Shown here: positions 1 through 7,108 of the stretch, in pieces
Layout: every line of letters begins with the position of its first letter
Position numbering within the stretch: the first letter of the stretch is position 1
Assembly (NCBI GenBank): GCA_002684175.1
Contig: NYUU01000128.1
Span: 1 to 12,675, forward strand
DNA length: 12,675 nt
Direction: 5' to 3'
Source: Synechococcus sp. CPC35
GTDB taxonomy: Bacteria; Cyanobacteriota; Cyanobacteriia; PCC-6307; Cyanobiaceae
Made by a program: the position numbers and the translations under genes
The notes under the pieces: model-generated
The model's database searches: none
The model's input: the letters and a program-made list of their open reading frames with translations, nothing else
Told to the model about the DNA's origin: nothing

Positions 1-600
<600 letters not shown>

Positions 601-644
601 GCAATTCCGAAGCGATTTCTCGAGGCAACGACCGCCACACGTTC

Positions 645-683
645 GAGGCCTCGCCTCCATTTTTTTGCGCGTGTCAGATTTGC
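645..683 (+). repeat. hairpin plus T-tract element, copy 1 (upstream of first HNH gene)
   Basis: GAGGC (645-649) pairs with GCCTC (653-657) around CTC. CA and a run of seven T (660-666) follow, then GTGTCAGATTTGC (671-683). Copy 2 at 2905-2942 is nearly identical. It lies 45 nt after the H3 stop and about 20 nt before the first ATG of the endonuclease. It could be a 3' hairpin/termination signal of the upstream gene, a promoter of the endonuclease, or the left edge of a mobile cassette. Confidence 0.6.
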
Positions 684-703
684 GAGATGAAGCCGGTCGG
701 CAT

Positions 704-2077
704 ATGGGTATATGCATGGCACGCCACGCGCCACGTCTGTACAAGAGCGGGCACTACTTCAATGGGCAAGGGGTCTCGTTCCGAGGCGGAAAGCAGCGCA
801 GCGGCTACTACGGCCTGAAATGCTTCCGGCGGCACGCCTCGACCCATCGCGTGCTCGCGTGGCTGTGGCCGCGCGACGGCCGCGCCCCGGTGATGCCGTG
901 GAGCGCGCAGGTCGACCACATCGACGGGGACAGGAGCAGCTTGGACCCGGACAATTTCGAGTGGCTCACGCCGAAGCAGCACGCTCGCAAGACGCGGTCG
1001 GCACGCACGGGCGACCAAAAGAGCGACCCCGTGAGGGGCCGCCTGCTCGACGGCGCCGAATGGCGGTGCTACCCCAGTCTCACGCGGGCGTGTGCGGAGG
1101 CCGGGTGCCGCTTCGACGGCGTCTCCATGTGCGCCAACGGCGCGTACAAGTACACGCGCGACGCGCACGGACGGCCTTGGACGTGGGAGTGGGTGTTGCC
1201 CAAAGGGCGCGAGGGCGAGGAATGGCGCCCCGTCACGCTCCCCGACGGGCGGGTGGTCGCGTCCGTGCACGTCAGCAACATGGGCATGGTGCGCAAGAAG
1301 AAGCCAAATGGCCACTGGCGCGTCGTCGCGGGCTGCCTGGGGGCGAACGGCTACCGCAGGGTGTGGGTCGAGAAGCAGCTGCACCTGGTGCACCGCCTGG
1401 TGGCGCTCGCGTGGCTCGGCCCCCCGCCCGCGCCCGGCATGGTCGTCGATCACAAGGACGATGCGGGCCGCAAGGACGACAACCGCGTCGAGAACTTGCA
1501 ATGGGCGACGGTGCACACGAATCTGCAAAAGTGCTTTCGCGACGACGCGGCCGGCGCCGCGAAGCGGAGCTCGCGCGTGCAGCCATTCTTTGACAGGAGG
1601 TTCACGCAGCCGGCGCACGCGCCCTTTGCGTCGCAGACGGACGCCGCCCGTTTCGCGGGCGTTCGCACCAGCACGAGCATCCGGCAGTCGTTCCAAAGGG
1701 GCATGGCGGGCGGCGCGTTCGAGGGGCGCGCGCTGTACTGGAAGTCGCTCGAGCACGAGCTCGACGGCCCGTCTGCGGAGCTCACGGCGGAGATGATGGA
1801 GCACCTGCGCGAGCACAAGGCCAAGGAGCTGGCCGCGCGCCTCCGCGCCGAAGACGCGCTGCTTGCCGCCGCGACGCTGCTGGTCGAGGCGCCGGCGGCC
1901 GAAGGCGCGCTCCCGATGTTTGAGCGCGTCGGTGTGGACACGCTGCGCTTCGTGGCCAAGGACGGCGGCGCGCTCGCCACCCTCGGGGAGGCGCGCTGCT
2001 CCGACGTCTATCGCCTCACCGCGCGATACCGCGACGGGGCGTGGCGCATCTACCAGCTGCCCGATTGCGCAGCATAA
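704..2077 (+). CDS. double-HNH homing endonuclease with NUMOD4-like domain
   Basis: This is probably a free-standing site-specific DNA endonuclease that promotes its own spread (homing). Residue numbers are from the ATG at 704 (457 aa). A first HNH core has H48-R49 and DHIDGD at 71-76, with N84 and FEW at 85-87. A NUMOD4-like segment follows at about 169-199 (GEEWRP...VHVSNMGMV). A second HNH core has VHRLVALAW at 229-237, VDHKDD at 248-253 and N260/N264/LQW. Next comes a helix-turn-helix-like part ([11 protein letters not shown], 310-320), a charged helix (about 357-385) and an unrecognised tail. The frame is open back into the H3 gene via GTG 593, but the first ATG is 704; ATG 716 is an alternative. 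It is paralogous to the gene at 2979. Both HNH cores keep their key histidines. Confidence 0.88.
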   Translation: MGICMARHAPRLYKSGHYFNGQGVSFRGGKQRSGYYGLKCFRRHASTHRVLAWLWPRDGRAPVMPWSAQVDHIDGDRSSLDPDNFEWLTPKQHARKTRSARTGDQKSDPVRGRLLDGAEWRCYPSLTRACAEAGCRFDGVSMCANGAYKYTRDAHGRPWTWEWVLPKGREGEEWRPVTLPDGRVVASVHVSNMGMVRKKKPNGHWRVVAGCLGANGYRRVWVEKQLHLVHRLVALAWLGPPPAPGMVVDHKDDAGRKDDNRVENLQWATVHTNLQKCFRDDAAGAAKRSSRVQPFFDRRFTQPAHAPFASQTDAARFAGVRTSTSIRQSFQRGMAGGAFEGRALYWKSLEHELDGPSAELTAEMMEHLREHKAKELAARLRAEDALLAAATLLVEAPAAEGALPMFERVGVDTLRFVAKDGGALATLGEARCSDVYRLTARYRDGAWRIYQLPDCAA

Positions 2078-2085
2078 AAATATGC
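2072..2085 (+). terminator. small hairpin at the stop codon of the first HNH gene
   Basis: GCATA (2072-2076) pairs with TATGC (2081-2085) around AAAA. The hairpin overlaps the TAA stop and is followed by GGGCCTTTTG. It may mark the mRNA 3' end. The stem is only 5 bp, so this is weak. Confidence 0.3.
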
Positions 2086-2122
2086 GGGCCTTTTGTGTGT
2101 AGGTTTCTTTGTCAGGACTTAG

Positions 2123-2848
2123 ATGCCGTCCCGAGATTTGCGTGACTTTTTTAGCACACGAGAGATGTTACTTGCTATTCGAGAACTGGAAAATGATGCG
2201 CAGTTTCAAAAAAGACTCGACCGCTCAAAAACAACGCTTGGTCGAATGTGGCACACGACGTATCCCCTCAAATATCTGGGCATTGAACTTAGTCAAGGCG
2301 GCAAACCTCGATTCCCGCTCGCAACGGTGATGCGGATTGCTATCCAGCCGCGAAGCATGGACGGCGCATCCAAAGGCTTGCGTCTGAGTAAGCATCGTCG
2401 CATGTTCATTGAACGCTTCCCAAAGGTGGATGCTGCATTGAGTCTGCAGGCAATTTTCGATTCCGCATCCGCAGCAAACTTGACGACGCCCAAATCTTTT
2501 TCAAAAAGTGCGTATGCATCGCTTTGTCGTTCAGGATTAGAAGAATTGGAGAAAGACATTGCACTGCCCGTCGCTACGTCGCTGGAAGTGTTGCGCAAGG
2601 GTTTGGCCGCATACAAGGGCGGACATCGCCCCGGTATGAGCGCACATGGCTGGGCAAGAGCTCGCTTGACGTCGTTTGTGATGAAAGGATGCACTCACTT
2701 TTTCCCAGACCACCTTTTATCACAAGCAGCTCCCGCAGCGACTAAGAAGTTTTGGAGATCGATCACCTGCATATGCTCGAAGCAGCATCAATGCGGTCGG
2801 TATGGAATCCGTACACGTGCCAATGCTCCCCATCGCGCAGAAAAATGA
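2123..2848 (+). CDS. hypothetical protein with HRPG...WARAR motif, AT-richer than its surroundings
   Basis: The 241-aa protein has no function I can name. Its clearest signature is at residues 168-185, HRPGMSAHGWARARLTSF, followed by KGCTHFFPDH (188-197). From memory, an HRPG-x(n)-W-A-x-A-R-x-x-S-F pattern recurs in uncharacterised phage and giant-virus proteins; I cannot confirm the family here. No membrane segment or signal peptide is visible. The last 30 or so residues (CICSKQHQCGRYGIRTRANA) look unlike the rest and may be a shifted or non-homologous tail. Base composition drops sharply: positions 2161-2220 hold only 23 G/C in 60, against mostly G/C in H3 and the first HNH gene. It lies between two homing endonucleases in the same orientation, suggesting acquisition together with them. 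Confidence 0.72.
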   Translation: MPSRDLRDFFSTREMLLAIRELENDAQFQKRLDRSKTTLGRMWHTTYPLKYLGIELSQGGKPRFPLATVMRIAIQPRSMDGASKGLRLSKHRRMFIERFPKVDAALSLQAIFDSASAANLTTPKSFSKSAYASLCRSGLEELEKDIALPVATSLEVLRKGLAAYKGGHRPGMSAHGWARARLTSFVMKGCTHFFPDHLLSQAAPAATKKFWRSITCICSKQHQCGRYGIRTRANAPHRAEK

Positions 2849-2903
2849 ACGTCTTGCAATGTGCATCGTACGTCCGAGGAGGCTTGCGGCCGGGTACCCC
2901 TAC

Positions 2904-2942
2904 GGAGGCCTCGCCTCCATTTTTTGAGAGTGTCAAATTTGC
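2904..2942 (+). repeat. hairpin plus T-tract element, copy 2 (upstream of second HNH gene)
   Basis: GGAGGC (2904-2909) pairs with GCCTCC (2913-2918) around CTC. AT6 follows, then GAGAGTGTCAAATTTGC. It shares GAGGCCTCGCCTCCAT and the TGTCA-ATTTGC block with copy 1 at 645-683. It lies 55 nt after the stop of the preceding ORF and 36 nt before the ATG of the second endonuclease. The conserved distance to both flanking genes argues for a transcription-boundary or cassette-end role. Confidence 0.6.
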
Positions 2943-2978
2943 ACCAAAGAAAATACCACAATTCTTACAAAAAGAGAG

Positions 2979-4046
2979 ATGCGGCCTGCGGTTTCGAACA
3001 TGGGACGCCATCGCAGTTATTCGGGCAAAATATCCAAAGGCCAACTCCGCAAGCAGGATGGGCGGTACTACGCAGGCGTAACCAACGCCCAAGGCAGAAA
3101 CGTCACGTACGTGCTCGCTCGCTTGGTCAAGCTGGCCTTTGATGGCCCACCAGACGACCCGACCAAGATTGACGTCGGCCACCTCGATCACGACAAGACC
3201 AACAACGTCTTGTCCAACCTTGAGTGGCAGACGCACCAACAGAACATGCAGCAGGCAATGGAGGACCCGAACCGCAGCCAAACCAGACTCCCAATTTCAA
3301 AGCAGGTCCTCCACCGCCTCAGAGGCGCGACAACGTGGACCACTTATCCGTCGTCAATGGCGCTCGCGCGTGCGCTGGGGTATAAGAGCAACGGCGCGGT
3401 GTCCGAGATCGCAAACGGCAACCGCAAGCATTCGGAGCACGAGGTCCGTTACGTAGAGCAACCGGATTTGGAGGGCGAAGAGTGGCGCGTTGCGGTCGGG
3501 TACCCCGACGTCCGCGTGAGCAACAAGGGCCGCATCGAGTACCAGACGGGCAAGCGCGACTGCGGCTCGGACCTCACTGGGTACAAGGCTTACCACTCGA
3601 AAAAGGGGTTCATCTTCATGCACGCGCTCATCATGCAGACATTCGTTGGCCCACGCCCCGACGGCTTGGACATTGACCACGTGAACGGCGACACGCACAA
3701 CAACTGCCTCACCAACTTGCGTTACTTGACCCGAAAGGCGAACCTAGAAAATCGCGAGATCGACCACGGCCTCGCCGCCAAGGCGCGCGGCAAGCCCGTT
3801 CTCGCCACCAAAGACGGCGTGACGACTCGTTTTGAATCGGCGAGCGATGCGGCGCGCAAGCTGGGGCTGAAGCAGGGTACGATTGCGTACAATGCCGACC
3901 ACGAAAAAATCCACGGTGGGTACCTCTTCGCCCGCGAACAACAGGTCGAAATCGAAGGAGAGGAGTGGTGTGACCTCACAGAGGAGGTCTTGGAGCAGGC
4001 GAAGCGGCAGCTGCGCGTCGCGGTTGGCCAAGACCGTCGCAGATGA
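2979..4046 (+). CDS. double-HNH homing endonuclease, NUMOD4/NUMOD1 type (second copy)
   Basis: The 355-aa homing endonuclease is paralogous to the gene at 704. The first HNH core has ARLVKLAF at 47-54 and GHLDHDKTNN at 67-76 with NLEW at 80-83. A HTH-like segment (SSMALARALGYKS, 125-137) follows. A NUMOD4 segment (EGEEWRVAVGYPDVRVSNKGRI) covers 165-186. The second HNH core has H215, DIDHVNGD at 231-238 and NN at 241-242. A NUMOD1-like domain follows (FESASDAARKLGL, 285-297; HGGYLFARE, 312-320). EGEEW recurs at 326-330, so HNH, HTH and EGEEW form an internal tandem repeat. The first core lacks the usual leading His (A47 in place of H in HRLV) and has G for the D before H68, so it may be catalytically weakened while the second is intact. 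An alternative ATG is at 3000. Confidence 0.88.
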   Translation: MRPAVSNMGRHRSYSGKISKGQLRKQDGRYYAGVTNAQGRNVTYVLARLVKLAFDGPPDDPTKIDVGHLDHDKTNNVLSNLEWQTHQQNMQQAMEDPNRSQTRLPISKQVLHRLRGATTWTTYPSSMALARALGYKSNGAVSEIANGNRKHSEHEVRYVEQPDLEGEEWRVAVGYPDVRVSNKGRIEYQTGKRDCGSDLTGYKAYHSKKGFIFMHALIMQTFVGPRPDGLDIDHVNGDTHNNCLTNLRYLTRKANLENREIDHGLAAKARGKPVLATKDGVTTRFESASDAARKLGLKQGTIAYNADHEKIHGGYLFAREQQVEIEGEEWCDLTEEVLEQAKRQLRVAVGQDRRR

Positions 4047-4070
4047 TGGAGCACCTCGACCTGCGCGAGC
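4041..4070 (+). repeat. 30-nt remnant similar to the first HNH gene
   Basis: Positions 4041-4070 match 1791-1814 exactly (AGATGATGGAGCACCT, then GCGCGAGC), apart from a 6-nt insertion (CGACCT). In the first HNH gene these bases encode EMMEHLREH. Here they overlap the stop codon of the second HNH gene and read MMEHLDLRELKKS in another frame. This suggests a shared ancestral 3' region that has gone out of frame, or a target-site/cassette-end sequence. Confidence 0.45.
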
Positions 4071-4216
4071 TGAAAAAAAGCATTCTGCGCACAAGCAACG
4101 TCAGGCACGCCGGGAGCACGCCGGGCGCACCGAGAGAACAGCAGGGAGAGACAGACAGATGCAGACATGGGGAGGGAGACAGACGGTATTTTGGGGCCGG
4201 GCGGGGAGACTTACCT
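4047..4216. other. convergent intergenic region, no gene seen
   Basis: These 170 nt separate two convergent genes. They hold a direct repeat of CACGCCGGG (about 4108-4130) and two purine-rich blocks, GGGAGAGACAGACAG (4144-4158) and GGGAGACAGACGG (4174-4186). On the minus strand, AGGTAAGT starts just after the DUF378 stop, and CTTTTTTTCAG ends at 4070. Together these resemble an intron donor and acceptor, but no coding sequence supports splicing. Confidence 0.5.
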
Positions 4217-4558
4217 TTAAGCGTCCTCGGTGCGAACCTCGATCGAGTTGTAGACAAAGAGCATCATGTACGTGAGGCCGGCGGCGAACACGGCCCAGTA
4301 GACGATGAGCTGCACCGTCGCGCTCGCGCCGAGCAGCTCGAGGAGGTCGGGGGTCGGCACGTGATCGTAGAGCTGGTACTTGGTCACGTTGGTGAGCGCG
4401 GTGGCGTCGACGCCCTCGAAGGCGTCGTCGAAGGCGGGCAGCGCGCCGGCCGCGTAGCGGATGCCGACGACGCCCCAGTTGACGCTGCCGATGACGATGA
4501 GGACCATCGAAGAGAAGCCGAGAAAGTCCGTGAACGACATGGTGCGGGAAGAGGCCAT
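4217..4558 (-). CDS. DUF378 family two-pass membrane protein
   Basis: The 113-aa protein has two membrane helices, about residues 13-36 (containing GSVNWGVVG, 24-32) and 80-103 (ending FAAGLTYMMLFVYNS). NWG-VG within the first helix is the hallmark of DUF378, a family of small membrane proteins of unknown function found in bacteria and some large DNA viruses. The soluble loop between the helices (about 37-79) is longer than I expect for bacterial members. ATG 4558 was chosen because it follows a seven-T tract (complement of 4598-4604) at a spacing like other genes here. ATG 4540 and ATG 4588 are alternatives in frame. It lies 50 nt downstream of the RNA triphosphatase gene on the same strand and could be co-transcribed. 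A role in the virion or factory membrane is inference. Confidence 0.82.
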   Translation of the reverse strand: MASSRTMSFTDFLGFSSMVLIVIGSVNWGVVGIRYAAGALPAFDDAFEGVDATALTNVTKYQLYDHVPTPDLLELLGASATVQLIVYWAVFAAGLTYMMLFVYNSIEVRTEDA

Positions 4559-4608
4559 GTGTCTCTGACAGTGGTGTGGTGTTACCATGAACGAGAGAAA
4601 AAAAGGGG

Positions 4609-5337
4609 TCACCGTCCGTCGGCGGAGGCGAGGTCGAGGTGCTGGCCACCCGCGGGCAGGAGATCGGCCACCTTGAGTCCGATGCTGCACGCGACGTACG
4701 CGTCGTCGTGGTGCACGACGTACTCCGGGTCCAGCAGCTCCAGCTCGAGGCCGTACTGCGGCGGCGCGCACATCTGCGCACGCTCCGCCTCGCTCTTGCA
4801 GGCGGCGCTCCACACCATGCTGGCGTCCAGCGCCCACGTCGGCGCCGGACCAAAGCCCCGACTCGGCAGCCCGATGCGCTTGCGCTGCTGCATGCGGACG
4901 TGGTGGGGGTGGACGACGTGCGCGAGCTTCCCGCGCGGCACGTCCACCTCGCGACTGAGCACGACGGCAATCTGCAGGCCGTCGGAGGAGGCGAGCGCAC
5001 AGCGCGTGACGCGCTCCTTGCGCACCACCGAGACGTTCATGTTCATCCTGTCCGTGTCGTACTGCGTGCGGCAGCGATGCTGCACGCCGGCCACGTGGAA
5101 GAAACTGTCTTCAAAGGGCACCCATTCGCTGTTGGCAAAGTCGGGGTTGCCCTGCACCCACGTGATGACGCGGTCGACGAGGGCGCCGTCCACGACGCCC
5201 TTCCTCCCGAAGCGCACCTCCAGCTCCAGGCCCTTGACGCCGCGCTGCAGCTCTTGCCGGTACTGCGCGACGACCGCGCGGATCGCGCCCATGGCTTCCT
5301 GCGTCCCGGGGAATTGCGTCTCGAGTCGGGCGACCAT
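4609..5337 (-). CDS. mRNA-capping RNA 5'-triphosphatase (triphosphate tunnel metalloenzyme)
   Basis: The 242-aa protein fits the metal-dependent RNA triphosphatase of viral and fungal capping systems, which removes the gamma phosphate of nascent mRNA before GMP transfer. The first metal-binding strand is LELEVRFGRK at 37-46 (E38, E40). A basic strand follows (RMQQRKRIG, 148-156), then TWALDAS (167-173). The second acidic strand is YGLELELLD at 195-203 (E198, E200). The paired ExE strands plus the basic R-K-R strand are the signature of this tunnel fold. Unlike poxvirus or mimivirus capping enzymes, no guanylyltransferase (KxDG) or methyltransferase domain is fused, so partners must be encoded elsewhere. 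On its strand TTATAA lies at 5353-5358, 16 nt upstream of the ATG. The same strand continues into the DUF378 gene. Confidence 0.82.
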   Translation of the reverse strand: MVARLETQFPGTQEAMGAIRAVVAQYRQELQRGVKGLELEVRFGRKGVVDGALVDRVITWVQGNPDFANSEWVPFEDSFFHVAGVQHRCRTQYDTDRMNMNVSVVRKERVTRCALASSDGLQIAVVLSREVDVPRGKLAHVVHPHHVRMQQRKRIGLPSRGFGPAPTWALDASMVWSAACKSEAERAQMCAPPQYGLELELLDPEYVVHHDDAYVACSIGLKVADLLPAGGQHLDLASADGR

Positions 5338-5497
5338 CCGACGCTGCCCCTCTTATAACCTCGAGGGCTTTCTTCTTTGCCGCCAAAGGGAGTTCCGACT
5401 TGGGACGATCCGAAAAAGGGAGTTCCAAATTTGAGGGGCCGTGCTGCACGTCTCCGTCTCCTGCTCCGTCTCCTGCGCGGCGCCGTGCGCGCGACAT
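5338..5497. promoter_or_regulatory. divergent promoter region with two AAAGGGAGTTCC copies and a TATA-like box
   Basis: This 160-nt gap separates the minus-strand triphosphatase from the plus-strand gene at 5498. AAAGGGAGTTCC occurs at 5385-5396 and again at 5415-5426, exactly 30 nt apart, and differs by one base from the motif upstream of H3. TTATAA at 5353-5358 sits just upstream of the triphosphatase ATG. Two identical sites a near-integral number of helical turns apart suggest protein-binding sites. Which of the two genes they serve is not clear. Confidence 0.5.
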
Positions 5498-7108
5498 ATG
5501 ACGCGCAAGAGCGCGCCCGAATCGCTCCCCCCGCTCAATGACGGGCGCGTCTACCAGGGCGTCCGCGTGACGCTCCGTTCGGGCGAGACCCTGGTGGGAT
5601 GCACGTACGCGGAAGGAGGCGGCGTCGACGACGACGGAAGCCGCGACGAATGCCTCGAGGTCTTCCTCGCCGAGACGGTACTGCCCCGGCGCGTTTCGCC
5701 GCACGAGATCGCTACGGTGGATCGCTTCGCGCTACCCGAGGCGCCCGACTGCACGTGGCGCGAGAACTACCAGAAGACGGGCGGCATCGTGACGGCCGGC
5801 CCCAACCCGGCCTTCCACCGCCGCCACATCATCGCCGGCGAGCCGGTGCGGGGGCGCGCGCCGCTCATGCTCGTGAATCCGGACGACGCGTCGCTGCGCG
5901 ACTTCTGCGCGCGGCACCCCGACGTGCACATCGACGGCCTCACAATCGACGACGAGCACGGCAACCGCCTGGTGCCCGCGAGCACGTGCGGCTCGATGAT
6001 CGCCGAGACCATCTACGCGCTCGCGCTGCAGCAGCCGCCGCTCGAGTGCGTGAGCCTGGCGTCGCGCCTGCCGAGCATCGTGTGCGACACGCTGGTGCGC
6101 GCGAAGCACACGTACGCGCAGCTGTGGAAGTCGATGAAGAAGCACCTCGTCGGGCCGAAGCGCGACCTGTGGCGCTTCCTCGTCACCCACCTGCCCCCGC
6201 ACTGGCGGTGCGACCAGATGGCGCCGTTCACGTGGGAGGCCTTTGCGCGGCACGCCTTTGGCGACGTCGGCCTCTCGGAGGTGGGCGCGCTGCCGCAGCC
6301 GCTGCAGAGCTTCGTGCGCATCGAAGGGCCGGCGATGTGCGACGAGCTGCTCGAGGAGAGCCCCGGCACGGCGCTGCGTCTCGCGCGCGAGCGCAACGCG
6401 GCCGACGCGGCGTGGTCGGCGGCGCGCGACGAGCGCGACGCGCTCGACGCGCTGCTCGACACCATGCGACGCTTCCCCGCGCGCGCGTACGCGCGCTGGT
6501 CGGCCGACGCGCACGTCCTCGCGCGCGAGCGCGACGCGCTGCGCGCAACCGCGCGCGACCTGGACGCCGCGCGCGACGCGGCGCGGCGCGCGTGCGCGAC
6601 GCACGCCGCGTTCGCCGCCCGAGTGCATGACCTGCGCGAGCAGCTGCGGACGTGGCGCGGCGCGACCGTCGAGCGCCACCGCTGCGCCCCGCTTACGGAC
6701 GCGCAGCAGCGGCAGGGCAACCACCTGTTCCACGTGCTCAAGTACGGCGCGGCGCTGCACGACGAGGTCGAGAGCTCGGCGGCGCGCGCCGCGCTGCTGC
6801 AGTACAACCTGCAGGGCGGCGTGATGCCGCACCTGGTGACGGTCTACGAGCAGAGCGGGCGCTTCATCGGCTACGGCGACGACCTGCGGCACGCCCCCGC
6901 CGACGAGAGCGCGCTGCCAGCCGAGGTGCGCAACCGGCTGAAGCGCGCGCCGGACGGCACGCTGCGCGGCGCGGGCGGTCCGGGCTGCAAAGGCATCGTC
7001 CACGCGCCGCGCAACGGGCGCGAGATGTACCAGCCAAAGAAGAAGCACCGCCGGCTCGCGAGCGACAATCCGCTCATGGACGGCAAGCAACTGCGCACCG
7101 CCGCATGA
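5498..7108 (+). CDS. unrecognised 536-aa protein with central helical region
   Basis: I do not recognise this protein. From the first ATG (5498) it runs 536 residues; the same frame extends back to a GTG at 5441. The N-terminal half is mixed and globular-looking, with strand-like segments (VRVTLRSGETLVGCTYAEGG near the start) and many aromatic residues. The middle, about residues 315-405, is Ala/Arg/Asp-rich and helical (RDERDALDALLDTM, RERDALRATARDLDAARDAA), a probable coiled coil. The last third has HLFHVLKYGAALHDEV and a basic C-terminal stretch (PKKKHRR) that could bind nucleic acid or act in nuclear import. No membrane segment is visible. Composition is very GC-rich. An antisense frame (5732-7090) is also open, but it is extremely Arg/Ala/Val-rich with no domain, as expected of a shadow. 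Confidence 0.75.
   Translation: MTRKSAPESLPPLNDGRVYQGVRVTLRSGETLVGCTYAEGGGVDDDGSRDECLEVFLAETVLPRRVSPHEIATVDRFALPEAPDCTWRENYQKTGGIVTAGPNPAFHRRHIIAGEPVRGRAPLMLVNPDDASLRDFCARHPDVHIDGLTIDDEHGNRLVPASTCGSMIAETIYALALQQPPLECVSLASRLPSIVCDTLVRAKHTYAQLWKSMKKHLVGPKRDLWRFLVTHLPPHWRCDQMAPFTWEAFARHAFGDVGLSEVGALPQPLQSFVRIEGPAMCDELLEESPGTALRLARERNAADAAWSAARDERDALDALLDTMRRFPARAYARWSADAHVLARERDALRATARDLDAARDAARRACATHAAFAARVHDLREQLRTWRGATVERHRCAPLTDAQQRQGNHLFHVLKYGAALHDEVESSAARAALLQYNLQGGVMPHLVTVYEQSGRFIGYGDDLRHAPADESALPAEVRNRLKRAPDGTLRGAGGPGCKGIVHAPRNGREMYQPKKKHRRLASDNPLMDGKQLRTAA

Noticed and set aside
674..1816. 380-codon open frame on the minus strand opposite the first HNH gene
   Set aside because: Arg/Ala/Val-rich with no domain; the plus strand encodes a clear HNH protein.
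4043..5434. 463-codon plus-strand frame starting MMEHLDLRELKK
   Set aside because: It runs antisense through the well-supported DUF378 and triphosphatase genes. Only its first 30 nt are meaningful, as a similarity to the first HNH gene.
5732..7090. 452-codon open frame on the minus strand opposite the 536-aa gene
   Set aside because: Composition is typical of an antisense shadow in GC-rich DNA, with long Arg/Ala/Val runs; the plus-strand product has more normal residue use.
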